Assembly (NCBI RefSeq): GCF_000025625.1
Contig: NC_013922.1
Coordinates: forward strand, 2,604,001-2,668,000
Reading direction: 5' to 3'
Source: Natrialba magadii ATCC 43099
GTDB lineage: Archaea; Halobacteriota; Halobacteria; Halobacteriales; Natrialbaceae
DNA: 64,000 bases
The position numbers were made by a program, and so were the translations under genes. The notes below the pieces were generated by a model, which was not told the DNA's origin, made no database searches, and was given only the letters and a program-made list of their open reading frames with translations. Positions 27,720 to 36,946 of the stretch are shown piece by piece (the first letter of the stretch is position 1; each line of letters opens with the position of its first letter).

Positions 27720-28306
27720 TGGGGGCGGTTTCTCTCGTTCGAACGACGCTCGTCGGGGTGGGCCTCTTGTCGTTCGCCGCAGGACTCGTTCTCGTGACGA
27801 GTTCGACAGCGGCGACGACGATTCGGTGGCCGTGGTCTGACGAGTTGCTCCTGGTTTCAATCTTCACGCTGTGTTTCCTGCTTGCAACCTCACTGATTCC
27901 GTTCGGTGTCTTTCCGTTGCAGGATCCATCGGAGACCGAGCCAACCGCACCCGGACAGGTTCCGCCGACGCCAGCCCCAGGACGCGATGTCGAGCGGGTC
28001 GTCGATAGTCGCTGGCCAGCGTCCCTGCCACGGCACCGACGCCGCCGACTTCGACAACGGATGCGCGAAACCATCGTTCGAACGCTCGTCCGACGGACCG
28101 ACTGCGACGAAACGACGGCCGAAGCAATGATAGCGAACGGAACGTGGACGGACGATCCAATCGCAGCAGCGTTCGTCCGCACCGATTCAGAGCGAACTGA
28201 AACCCGTCTCGAATCGATGACTGACCGTCTTCGGTTCACTCGCCGATTGCGACGAACAGTGCAGGCAGTACTGGCACTCGAGGACCGGGAGGTGGACGGC
28301 CGGTGA
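27719..28306 (+). CDS. DUF7269-type membrane protein
   Basis: 195 residues with two N-terminal hydrophobic segments, a Pro-rich linker and a basic C-terminal half (RHRRRRLRQRMRETIVRTL). It lies between DUF4129 and DUF58 genes with 1- and 4-base overlaps, a context typical of the haloarchaeal DUF7269 family. The family name comes from context and recall, not a search. It is probably part of a membrane complex with the DUF58 protein. Confidence 0.65.
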   Translation: MGAVSLVRTTLVGVGLLSFAAGLVLVTSSTAATTIRWPWSDELLLVSIFTLCFLLATSLIPFGVFPLQDPSETEPTAPGQVPPTPAPGRDVERVVDSRWPASLPRHRRRRLRQRMRETIVRTLVRRTDCDETTAEAMIANGTWTDDPIAAAFVRTDSERTETRLESMTDRLRFTRRLRRTVQAVLALEDREVDGR

Positions 28307-29571
28307 CGCCACGACGCACCGTCCGGTGGAACGTCCCCATCGTCGCCGGACTGTGCGCAATCGGGACGGGCGTTCTTTTCGAGGAACCGACAACGCTCCT
28401 GCTTGCGGTTCCCGCGCTCGTGTTCGCGGCGTACGGCTACCTCGCGCCAATGTCCGCGATGGCACTCGAGATCGATCGAACGCTCTCCGTGGACCGACCC
28501 GCGAGCGGCGAGGCGGTCGAGGTCACCGTGACGATTCGAAACGCCAGCCGACGACCGATTTTCGATCTCCGCGTTGCGGACGGGGTTCCTCGACTGCTCG
28601 CCGTGGAAGACGGGTCCGCTCGACACACGGCAGTTCTCTCCCCCGGCGAAGAGACGGCGTTCTCGTACACCGTGGTTGTGACCCCCGGCGTGCACCGGTT
28701 CGAACCGGCGTCCGTTCTCGTCCGGGGTCTCGCCGGAAGTACCGAAGTTGTGGCCGAACTCGAGACCGAGACGGTACTCGCGTGCCAACCGACCGCTCGA
28801 ACGATTCCGATCGAACGTACGAGGCGACGCCAGCCCGGATCGAACGCCGCCGTCGATACTGGCGACGGACTCGAGTTCGACGCAGTGCGAGCGTATCGGA
28901 GGTGAGATCCGGTAACCCGAATCGACTGGAACAGATACGCTCGCTCCGGAACGCTCTCGACGGTCCGGTTTCGCGACGAGCAATCGCGCTCGGTCGTCCT
29001 CTGTCTGGACGCGCGAGCAACGTGTTACGCGTCCACCCCCGACGAACCGCACGCGGTGGCCTACGAGGTCGCAGCCGCCCGTGCAGTGCTCGATACGATC
29101 GAAAAACGGGACGAATCAGTTGGTATAGCAGTGCTAGGCCAGGAGTTCGAGTGGATTCCAACGGGCAGCGGCTCACACCACGTCGCGACGGTTCGACGGG
29201 CACTCGAGTTCGAAGCCGACGGGTTCGTCCCGATCGATCCGCCGACGTCGGAACGAGGGTCGGAAGCCACACCGTTCGACGAGCAGGTTCGAACGGTCGA
29301 AACCCACCTGGTGGGCGGAGCCGCCGTCATCCTCTGTTCCCCGCTTCTGGACGACAAGCCACTCACTGCGGCGCGAACACTCGAGTCAGCGGGGTGTTCG
29401 GTGACGGTCCTCTCACCCGATGTGACGACGGACCGGTCGCTTGGATCCGAACTGGCGCGTCTTCAGCGCGACAATCGAATCAACTCGCTCCGTCGAACCG
29501 GAACCGGCGTGATCGACTGGCAACCCGACCACTCGCTCGAGGCGGCGATCCAGCGGGGGCTCCGACAGTGA
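28303..29571 (+). pseudogene. DUF58 protein gene interrupted by one in-frame TGA
   Basis: The frame runs 423 codons. The 5' part (28303-28905, 200 residues) has two membrane segments and a beta-rich domain and ends at TGA 28903-28905. The same frame continues as DPVTRIDWNRYAR..., the conserved heart of DUF58 (normally Y-R-P-G-D-x-x-x-x-I-D-W), through a vWA-like half to 29571 without any other stop. So a Gly codon appears changed to TGA and the preceding Pro to Arg; it is not a frameshift. The upstream and downstream gene overlaps (GTGA both times) are intact. It is either a recent nonsense mutation, a sequencing error, a split protein or readthrough. Confidence 0.8.
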
Positions 29572-30284
29572 CGTCGTTTCCGAGCAGTCCCGAAAGTGGG
29601 ATCCCAACCGCGACAAGCGGGTATATATCGCTTTTTACCGCCGTTTCAGCATGTTTTGTCGGCATGACGGAACCGTTCCAGATCGCGCCACTTCTCGTCC
29701 TCGCGGCGGGAATCGTGTTTTTCACCGGCGGCACAACGCTTCGGCACCGCGGCGTCCGAATCGGCGGCCGAATACTCACAGGAATCGGCATCGTAGTCGG
29801 CGGTGGCGCGGTCGTCGGTGCACTCGCTCTCGCCCCGTCACTGCTGGGGCTCGTTTCGATCCTGCTCTGTAGCATTGGCGTCGCCTTGCTGGCGATCGCC
29901 CTGTTACCGACGTACGTCCTGTGGCTTCGCGGACTCGCGCTCACGGGTTTGGCGCTGGTATTTCTGGGACTCATCGCGAACACGGTGATCGGAGAGCCGC
30001 CGCTCTGGCGATCGGTCTGTGCCGTCTCGCTGCTGTTCGTCTCATGGGATACCGCCGAACGTGGAATTTCGCTCGGCGAACAGGTTGACAGCGAGACCGA
30101 AACGGCTGCACTCGAGTTCACGAGCATCGCAGCGACGGGACTCGTCGGCGGGGTCGCCCTTCTCCTGACGCTCACCGTTGCGCTCCTTCCAACAAAATCC
30201 CCGTCACTTCTCGGGATCGGCGCACTCCTGATTGCCGTGGTTGCCTTCGGACTCGCGTTCTTCCGGTTTCCGTCGGAACGATAA
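29568..30284 (+). CDS. DUF7519-type polytopic membrane protein
   Basis: 238 residues from GTG 29568, which overlaps the DUF58 stop by four bases. It has about seven membrane segments and no soluble domain. The much longer frame extending upstream is antisense-like shadow of the DUF58 gene and was rejected. Position at the end of the DUF4129/DUF7269/DUF58 cassette suggests the DUF7519 family and a shared complex. No MoxR ATPase, the usual partner of DUF58 proteins, lies on either side in this window. Confidence 0.7.
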   Translation: MTSFPSSPESGIPTATSGYISLFTAVSACFVGMTEPFQIAPLLVLAAGIVFFTGGTTLRHRGVRIGGRILTGIGIVVGGGAVVGALALAPSLLGLVSILLCSIGVALLAIALLPTYVLWLRGLALTGLALVFLGLIANTVIGEPPLWRSVCAVSLLFVSWDTAERGISLGEQVDSETETAALEFTSIAATGLVGGVALLLTLTVALLPTKSPSLLGIGALLIAVVAFGLAFFRFPSER

Positions 30285-30305
30285 ATTGGTGGCCAGACGA
30301 CAGGG

Positions 30306-33300
30306 TTACTCGTTGCGACCCCACTTCGCAGCGTGCTTCGGTCGCTCGCTGATAGAGTCGACCTCGAGTTCTCCCTCGAACGCGTCGAGCGCCTCGACGT
30401 ACGCCTCGGCGCTGGCTTCCGTCGAGAGATACGGAATCTCCTCTTCGACGGCCATCTCCAGCGAGTCGCGGTCGCGGCTGACGACGAAGTCGACCTCGCC
30501 CTCGCGGATCGCCTGCGGCACGTCGTCGAACTCGGCGATCTCGAAGTGGGTCTCGAAGCCATCCACGTCGAAGTCGACAACTGCAGTCCCCTCGCTAACG
30601 GCGTTGTACGCAGCCTGCTGAGCCTTCCAGTAGGCCGTACCGAAGTCGCTTGCGGTTCCCATCACTTCGCCGGTGGACTTCATCTCCGGACCGAGACGTG
30701 GGTCCGAGCCCGGCAGGCGGTCGAACGGCAGCACGACCTCCTTGATCGAGGTGTGGTCCGGCACCTGCTCGGTCGCCTCGAGACTCGAGAGGGTCTCGCC
30801 GGCCATCACCTTCGCGGCGAGTTTGGCGATCGGGACGCCGGTCGCCTTCGAGACGAACGGAACGGTGCGCGAGGAGCGCGGGTTCGCTTCCAGCACGTAC
30901 ACTTCACCGTCCTGAACGGCGAGCTGGACGTTCATCAGGCCCTTCGTCTTTAGCGCCTCAGCGATGTCCTCTGTGACCTCGCGGACGCGAGCCAGCGTGT
31001 CGTCGTCCAGCGAGCGCGGCGGGATCATACACGCCGAGTCACCGGAGTGCACACCGGCGCTCTCGACGTGTTCCATGATACCGCCGATGAGGACGTTTCG
31101 GCCGTCGGAAACCGCGTCCACGTCGAGTTCGACCGCGTTCTCGAGGAAGTCGTCCACCAGAATCGGCTTTTCTGGACTGACACGCACTGCCTCCTCGATG
31201 TAGGTCTCGAGTTCCTCATCGGTGTAGACGACATCCATCGCGCGGCCGCCGAGCACGTAGGACGGGCGGACCAGCACGGGGTAGCCGATATCGTGAGCCA
31301 ACTCGAGTGCCTCTTCCTTGGAGAAGGCGGTGCCACCCTCTGGTTGGGCGATCTCGAGTTCGTCCATGAGGGCGTTGAAGCGGTCGCGGTCCTCAGCGAG
31401 GTCCATCGCCTCGACGCTCGTCCCCATGACCTCGCAGTCGAGGCCACGGCGGTGGAGTTCGTCCTCGAGCGGTTCGCCGATGTTGACGGAGGTCTGGCCG
31501 CCGAACTGGACCATGACGCCGTCCGCGCCGGTGGCTTCGGCGACGTCTGCAACCTCCTCGGCCGTGATCGGTTCGAAGAAGAGGCCGTCGGAGGTGTCGT
31601 AGTCCGTCGAGACGGTTTCGGGGTTGTTGTTCACCACGTGGGCGTCGATGCCAAGTTCTCTGAGCGCGCGGACCGCGTGGACCGAACAGTAGTCGAACTC
31701 GACCCCCTGGCCGATGCGGATCGGGCCGCCGCCGACGACGATCACGCTCTCGATTTCGGGGTCGACTTCGAGTTCGCCGGCAGCGGCCTGGCCCTCGAGC
31801 GGGCCGGACTCGAACTCGTTCTGGCGTGCGGAGTAGTAGTACGGCGTCTCGGCCTCGAACTCGCCGGCACAGGTGTCGACCTGCTTGTACGTGCGGCCAG
31901 GGACTTCCTGTTCGACGGAGCCGACGTCGGTGCCGGCGGTGGTCGCGATCGAGGCGTTCGTGTGGCCGGCGATCGCGGCCTCGGTGAAGTCACCTTCCTG
32001 TGCGGCGCGGACCGACTCCGCGATGCGGCTGTAGCGCTCGGTGTACCACTCGAAGATGCCAGTCAGGGAAACGACTTCTTCGACGCTGTAGCCGCGTTCG
32101 AACGCTTCGAACATCGCGTACGGACGGTCGGGGGATGGGCGCTCGAGATAGTGGGACTCGAGTTCCTCGTCGCTCACGTCGGCCCAGGCGACATCCGGCT
32201 CGTATTCACTCGAGCGCAGCGCCTTGAGCAGCGATTCCTCGAAGCTGCGGCCGATGGCCATCGCCTCGCCGGTCGACTTCATCGCAGTCGTGAGTTCGAA
32301 GTCGACGTCGTCGAACTTGTCCTTGGGCCAGCGCGGCACCTTCGTGACGACGTAGTCGATCGCGGGCTCGAAGGCAGCGGTCGTCTCGCCGGTGATTTCG
32401 TTGTCGATTTCGTGGAGGCGCTTGCCGAGGGCGACCTTCGCGGTCACGCGGGCGATTGGATATCCGGTTGCCTTCGAGGCCAGCGCGGAGGAACGGGAGA
32501 CACGCGGGTTGACCTCGACCACACGGTACTCGCCGCCGGGCGTGCCGTCGTCGTGCCAGGCGAACTGGATGTTACAGCCGCCCTGGATCCCGAGTTCCCG
32601 GATCACGTCGAGCGCTGCGGTACGCATCTCCTGGTGACCCTCGTCGGGGACGATCTGGGAGGGCGTGACGACCGTCGACTCCCCGGTGTGGATGCCCATC
32701 GGGTCGATGTTCTCCATGTTACAGATGATGATACAGGAGTCGTCGGCATCGCGCATGACCTCGTACTCGTACTCGACCCAGCCCGCGATGGACTCGGTGA
32801 TGAGCACCTCGCTGTTGCGCGAGAGGCGAAGCCCCTTGCGGACGCGCTCGATGAGTTCGTCCATCTCCTCGACGACGCCCGACCCGGAGCCACCAAGGGT
32901 GTACGTCGTGCGCGCGATGACCGGCAGCCCGCCGACCTCGTCGACGGCGGCCTCGACTCGCTCGCGCAGGTCGTCCTCACTCAGACTCGTCGCAGACTCG
33001 CCCTCCTCGAGTGTGATCGTCGTCGAGCCGGGAACCGGCTGTCCGATCTTCTCCATGCGCTGGCGGAAGAGGTCGCGGTCCTCGGTCGCGTAGATCGTCT
33101 CGAGTGGTGTGCCCATGATCTCGACGTCGAACTCTTCGAGGATGCCCTCCTCGGCGAGTTCGGCGGTGACGTTGAGGCCAGTCTGGCCGCCGAGGCCGGC
33201 GATGACGCCGTCGGGGTTCTCCTTCCGAATAATCTCGGCGATGGCGTCGGTGGTGATCGGCTCGATGTAGACTTCGTCCGCCATCTCCGGGTCCGTCATG

Positions 33301-33476
33301 ATGGTCGCCGGATTCGAGTTGACGAGGACGACGCGAGCGCCTTCCTCTTGCAGCGCCCGGCAGGCCTGAGCCCCCGAATAGTCGAATTCAGCGGCCTGCC
33401 CGATCTGGATCGGGCCGCTCCCGATCAGCAGGATCGTACGTCCGTCCCCTGGAGTCTCGTCGTGGTCCGTACTCAT
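30306..33476 (-). CDS. carB: Carbamoyl-phosphate synthase large chain
   Basis: 1056 residues. It makes carbamoyl phosphate from bicarbonate, ammonia and two ATP for arginine and pyrimidine synthesis. Two homologous ATP-grasp halves are evident: IQIGQAAEFDYSGAQA and GLGGQTGLN in the first, IRIGQGVEFDYCSVHA and FGGQTSVN in the second. The oligomerisation region lies between and a C-terminal MGS-like allosteric domain ends the protein. Length is close to the usual ~1070. A CTTATTA box about 31 bases upstream (33507-33513) fits a nearly leaderless start. carA is not adjacent. Confidence 0.97.
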   Translation of the reverse strand: MSTDHDETPGDGRTILLIGSGPIQIGQAAEFDYSGAQACRALQEEGARVVLVNSNPATIMTDPEMADEVYIEPITTDAIAEIIRKENPDGVIAGLGGQTGLNVTAELAEEGILEEFDVEIMGTPLETIYATEDRDLFRQRMEKIGQPVPGSTTITLEEGESATSLSEDDLRERVEAAVDEVGGLPVIARTTYTLGGSGSGVVEEMDELIERVRKGLRLSRNSEVLITESIAGWVEYEYEVMRDADDSCIIICNMENIDPMGIHTGESTVVTPSQIVPDEGHQEMRTAALDVIRELGIQGGCNIQFAWHDDGTPGGEYRVVEVNPRVSRSSALASKATGYPIARVTAKVALGKRLHEIDNEITGETTAAFEPAIDYVVTKVPRWPKDKFDDVDFELTTAMKSTGEAMAIGRSFEESLLKALRSSEYEPDVAWADVSDEELESHYLERPSPDRPYAMFEAFERGYSVEEVVSLTGIFEWYTERYSRIAESVRAAQEGDFTEAAIAGHTNASIATTAGTDVGSVEQEVPGRTYKQVDTCAGEFEAETPYYYSARQNEFESGPLEGQAAAGELEVDPEIESVIVVGGGPIRIGQGVEFDYCSVHAVRALRELGIDAHVVNNNPETVSTDYDTSDGLFFEPITAEEVADVAEATGADGVMVQFGGQTSVNIGEPLEDELHRRGLDCEVMGTSVEAMDLAEDRDRFNALMDELEIAQPEGGTAFSKEEALELAHDIGYPVLVRPSYVLGGRAMDVVYTDEELETYIEEAVRVSPEKPILVDDFLENAVELDVDAVSDGRNVLIGGIMEHVESAGVHSGDSACMIPPRSLDDDTLARVREVTEDIAEALKTKGLMNVQLAVQDGEVYVLEANPRSSRTVPFVSKATGVPIAKLAAKVMAGETLSSLEATEQVPDHTSIKEVVLPFDRLPGSDPRLGPEMKSTGEVMGTASDFGTAYWKAQQAAYNAVSEGTAVVDFDVDGFETHFEIAEFDDVPQAIREGEVDFVVSRDRDSLEMAVEEEIPYLSTEASAEAYVEALDAFEGELEVDSISERPKHAAKWGRNE

Positions 33477-33841
33477 TGGTCTTGTCCGTTCGAAGTTCGC
33501 ACATCGTAATAAGCCCCACGATACAATACGATTCTCGAAATGGTTTTTCGAAATTCGAACCGTCCGTGAAACCGAAGCGAATCAACGCGTCGAGCGGCCG
33601 TTCTGTCGGTAGCCAGACCGCTCCATGTCGGCTCGGGTATGAGTCGCCCCTGAACTCGAACCGCGTACTGTCCCGACCCGCACCTAGTAACACGCTCGTC
33701 AGGCGGTGTCGTCGATGTCCGGGAATTGATATATGTACTCGAGTGCCTACCAGCTACTGCGATGAACTCAGCTACTGTCTGTGACTTTGTATACGTTCGA
33801 CATGATAACCAAAGCAGTCAAGAAGGAGAGGTGTTTGCCTA
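33477..33841. other. Divergent promoter region of carB and doxX, 365 bases
   Basis: No gene is seen. It holds the carB promoter box near 33507-33513. An imperfect inverted pair of TTCGAAAT/ATTTCGAA-like words lies near 33533-33556. Further right, GATATATG (33728-33735) and TTGTATACG (33786-33794) are candidate promoter words for the DoxX gene. Confidence 0.45.
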
Positions 33842-34255
33842 ATGTTTGACGCGCCTGGTGCCGACGTGCTCTTCGTCCTTGCACGAGTGCTCTTTGGCGG
33901 CGTCCTTGCGTTCACCGGTCTGAATCACTTCCTGAACGTCGAGGAGATGGCGGGCTACGCCGAGTTTAAGGGCATTCCAGCGCCGACAGCGTCGGTCCTC
34001 CTTAGCGGTCTCCTGCTCGTCTTCGGCGGTGTCTCCATCGTCCTCGGGATTTTCCCAGCAGTCGGCGCTGCGGGACTCGCTATCTTCCTTGCCGTCTCAG
34101 CGATCACGATACACGACTTCTGGAACGTCGACGGCGCGGACGCACAGGACGAATTCAACAGCTTCCTCAAGAATATCTACGGCAGCGGTGGTGCGCTGCT
34201 GTTCCTCGTCGTGAGTAGCACCCACTGGCCCTACGCGTTGAACGTCGGGCTCTAG
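33842..34255 (+). CDS. DoxX family membrane protein
   Basis: 137 residues with four membrane segments. The N-terminal LARVLFGGVLAFTGLNHFLNVEEM and the repeated small-residue helices fit DoxX. These are often tied to quinone or thiosulfate oxidation or redox stress, but function varies. The gene stands alone between carB and a convergent DUF5815 gene. Confidence 0.82.
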   Translation: MFDAPGADVLFVLARVLFGGVLAFTGLNHFLNVEEMAGYAEFKGIPAPTASVLLSGLLLVFGGVSIVLGIFPAVGAAGLAIFLAVSAITIHDFWNVDGADAQDEFNSFLKNIYGSGGALLFLVVSSTHWPYALNVGL

Positions 34256-34277
34256 AGCAGCTTCAACCAACCTCTCC

Positions 34278-34835
34278 TCAGAGCGCGCGGTCGTGCTCGC
34301 TCTCGAAATCGCGCTGCTGGCGGTACTGCTCGACGAACTCGCTCACGTCGAACTCGAGCATCTGCGACTCGAACTCGCTTACCGCCGTATCGTCCTCGGC
34401 GTGGCTGATCGCGTGCTCCATCAATTCGACGACCAGTTCGACGATAATCTCGTGCAGTCGCCGCGCATCGAAGTCCGTCACCCAGACCATCGAATATCCC
34501 ACGGCGCCGTCGTCACTCGCGTCGTGCGTGACGACTTTCTCCGGAAATTCCTCTAACACCACGCCCATGAGATGGGGCGTGCCGAACTCGCCGAAATCGT
34601 CCTCCGTGTCGATCGTCTCCTGGAGAATCGTCACGAGCGACTCCGGGAAGAACCGGGAGGGCGGGTGGACGTCTGTAACGACTGCGTGGGTCTCTCCGCA
34701 GGAGTCCGCGTCGGGGCCACCCGGACACGTGAACTCGCGCATCCCCAGATCGATCTCGTGCGGATCGATCGTCGCACCGCAGGGTAACTCGAGTTGCCGT
34801 TCGTCCTCGGGACCCGGGACACGGGGAGTTGCCAT
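34278..34835 (-). CDS. DUF5815 family protein
   Basis: 185 residues, acidic and soluble. Three Cys residues (LPCGATID, FTCPGG, SCGETH) and His residues in the first 55 residues suggest a metal-binding N-terminal part. A conserved-looking GYSMVWVTDFDARRLHEIIVELVVELMEHAISH segment follows. The naming as DUF5815, a haloarchaeal family, is from recall. No function is known. Confidence 0.7.
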   Translation of the reverse strand: MATPRVPGPEDERQLELPCGATIDPHEIDLGMREFTCPGGPDADSCGETHAVVTDVHPPSRFFPESLVTILQETIDTEDDFGEFGTPHLMGVVLEEFPEKVVTHDASDDGAVGYSMVWVTDFDARRLHEIIVELVVELMEHAISHAEDDTAVSEFESQMLEFDVSEFVEQYRQQRDFESEHDRAL

Positions 34836-34883
34836 CGGCGAGGATTAGGTCGGATTGGGGATAAGGGCGACGACTCGATTCGC

Positions 34884-35756
34884 TCAGAGATCGGCTGCGA
34901 CAAACCTGGCGTAGCCGACGGCGAGTGGAACGAGCAGCCACAGAGCGAGAATCACGATCCCGATTTCCGGACTCGCATAGAGGGGCTCAGCTTCCGCGGC
35001 CGTTACCTCGACGCCAGCGCCGGTCTGGGCCGGTTCAGCGCCGGCCGTCTCCGCGAGGTCAGGCAACAGCGCGACGATCGACGAGAGGTACGCGGACGAC
35101 GGCGAGAGTTGCGTGACGGTGAACGTCCAGTCCGGCACTGTCGACGGGAACGAAAACCCGTTAACGACGTAGAGAATTCCCATCGGGACCACGTCCCACA
35201 GCAGTTCGAACACGACAAAGAAGCCGAGTGCCAGCGTCGTCGCCCGCGATGTCGATCCCGTCATCGCCGAGATGCTGACGACGACGGCCGCGTAGACGGC
35301 CGCAAACGACAGCGTAACGAGGACGAACACCGCGAGGGCGACGGCGTCGATCTCGCCGAGCAGTACGGCACCGAATCCGAGTCCGACGACGAGTCCGACG
35401 CCAAGCCCAAACGCGAGGACGCCAGCCCGTCCGACGACTTTCCCGGCGAAGACCCGGCCGCGAGTGGTCGGCAAGGAGAGCAAGAGCTTGATGCTACCGA
35501 GTTCGCGCTCGCCGGCGAGCGATTTGTAGCAGACGACGATCGCCGCGAGTGGAACGAACAGCCCGACGAGTCCGACGGTAAAGAAGAGCAGGCCGCCGAA
35601 CGTTGCTCCTTCCGGCGAACCGAACAGCTCGGGGACCTCGACGTACGCGTACGTAGAAACCATCGAGAGCACGACGAAGACGGAGACGAGCGCCCACAGT
35701 GCTCGCGACTGCACGGCGTCGCGAAAATCCTTCGTCGCGACGATGCGCCAGGTCAT
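34884..35756 (-). CDS. ABC-2 type permease
   Basis: 290 residues with six membrane segments. An N-terminal amphipathic region (WRIVATKDFRDAVQSRALW) and LAGERELGSIKLLLSLPTTRGRVFAGK match NosY-like ABC-2 permeases. Its ATG overlaps the stop of the ATPase gene by four bases, so the two are translated together. Substrate unknown. Confidence 0.88.
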   Translation of the reverse strand: MTWRIVATKDFRDAVQSRALWALVSVFVVLSMVSTYAYVEVPELFGSPEGATFGGLLFFTVGLVGLFVPLAAIVVCYKSLAGERELGSIKLLLSLPTTRGRVFAGKVVGRAGVLAFGLGVGLVVGLGFGAVLLGEIDAVALAVFVLVTLSFAAVYAAVVVSISAMTGSTSRATTLALGFFVVFELLWDVVPMGILYVVNGFSFPSTVPDWTFTVTQLSPSSAYLSSIVALLPDLAETAGAEPAQTGAGVEVTAAEAEPLYASPEIGIVILALWLLVPLAVGYARFVAADL

Positions 35757-36670
35757 GCCTCGACCTCCTGGTCTTCCGACGTGTACCGAACGAACAGATC
35801 CTCCAGCGACGATTCAGTAACCGAGAAGTCCTGCACTCCCGCTTCCTGGTCGATCGCGTGCAGGACGGCGAACTTCGAGTCGCCGTCGACGGTCACTCGT
35901 AGCCGGCCGTCGTCGATCGACGCGTCACCCACGCCCTCGAGTTCCCGAACGCGTTCGAGAACTCCCTCGTCGAGTTCGGCGACGTAGACGGTCAGCGTCT
36001 CGCCGGTCTCGGTCGAATCCCGGAGGCCGTCGATGGTATCGACGGCGACGAGTCGTCCCCGATTGATGATCGCGACACGATCGCAGACTGCCTCGACCTG
36101 TTCCATGACGTGACTCGAGAAGAACACCGTCGTACCGCGGTCGTTTTCCTCGCGAATGATCTCACGCATCTCCCGGGCCCCGTTCGGGTCCAGTCCAGTC
36201 GACGGTTCGTCGAGGATCAACAGATCGGGGTCGCCGACCAGCGCCATCGCCAGGACAAGCCGCTGGCGCATCCCCTTCGAGTAGCCGCCGGCCTTCCGGT
36301 CGGCCGCGTCAGCGATCCGGACGCGCTCGAGTAGCGCCGCCGGATCGTCGTCGACGCCTTTCATCTTGACGGCAAACTCGACGTGCTGTCGCCCGGTGAG
36401 TCGGTCGTAGACGTGATAGCCGTCCGGAAGAACACCGGTTCGGCTCCGAACGGTCTGTCCGGCCGACTGGGCGTCGTGGCCCAGCACGGTCGCTGTCCCG
36501 TCGGTCGGTCGGATGAAATCGAGCAGGATGTCGATCGTCGTCGACTTGCCTGCACCGTTCGGTCCCAGAAAGCCGAATATTTCGCCCTCTTCGACGGTGA
36601 GGTCGAGTCCGTCGACAGCGACGACATCGCCGAAGCGTTTCGTCAGCCCGGTGAGTTCAATCGCCGCCAT
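35753..36670 (-). CDS. ABC transporter ATP-binding protein
   Basis: 305 residues from ATG 36670; a GTG two codons earlier is possible. Walker A is GPNGAGKST, the signature is YSKGMRQRL and Walker B is LLILDEPSTGLDP. A ~75-residue C-terminal domain after the core is typical of ABC-2 exporter ATPases. The permease overlaps its stop. Upstream lies an A/T-rich 276-base region with an inverted repeat and then a regulator gene on the same strand, which may control this exporter. Confidence 0.9.
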   Translation of the reverse strand: MAAIELTGLTKRFGDVVAVDGLDLTVEEGEIFGFLGPNGAGKSTTIDILLDFIRPTDGTATVLGHDAQSAGQTVRSRTGVLPDGYHVYDRLTGRQHVEFAVKMKGVDDDPAALLERVRIADAADRKAGGYSKGMRQRLVLAMALVGDPDLLILDEPSTGLDPNGAREMREIIREENDRGTTVFFSSHVMEQVEAVCDRVAIINRGRLVAVDTIDGLRDSTETGETLTVYVAELDEGVLERVRELEGVGDASIDDGRLRVTVDGDSKFAVLHAIDQEAGVQDFSVTESSLEDLFVRYTSEDQEVEA

Positions 36671-36789
36671 ACCCACCCTCCTGGAGTGTCAGTATCTCGT
36701 GCAGTATCGGTGAGACAGAGAGCATATACGTTCATACGCGGCGATCGAAATAAATATTGTCATCATCCGAACATATTGACAGCGGCGCT

Positions 36790-36807
36790 ACTCAAATTTG
36801 TTTGAGT
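36790..36807. promoter_or_regulatory. 7-4-7 inverted repeat upstream of the ABC-2 operon
   Basis: ACTCAAA-TTTG-TTTGAGT, 120 bases before the ATPase start and downstream of the regulator stop. It could be an operator for the neighbouring winged-helix regulator or an intrinsic stem-loop; the A/T-rich promoter words (AATAAATATT) lie between it and the gene. Confidence 0.35.
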
Positions 36808-36946
36808 CAGACAGACAGGCCAACACCGGCGGCTCCAGTACAAGCGACAGCAGTTCACGCATCGATCGCACTGCTCACGGCCCTCACTCGATTCGCTCCT
36901 CTGAACCGCATACCACGGATCTCTGTTCGGTTGGGCAGCACTCCCC

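Noticed and set aside
28800-29060. A frameshift as explanation of the split DUF58 gene
   Set aside because: Both halves are in the same frame; only the TGA codon interrupts.
28326-29567. Long upstream extension of the DUF7519 frame
   Set aside because: It overlaps the DUF58 gene in another frame and is Arg-rich, unlike proteins here. The GTG at 29568 with a four-base overlap is the better start.
31047-33509. 820-codon open frame on the plus strand
   Set aside because: It is the antisense shadow of carB, which has all family motifs on the minus strand; high G+C genes leave long open antisense frames.
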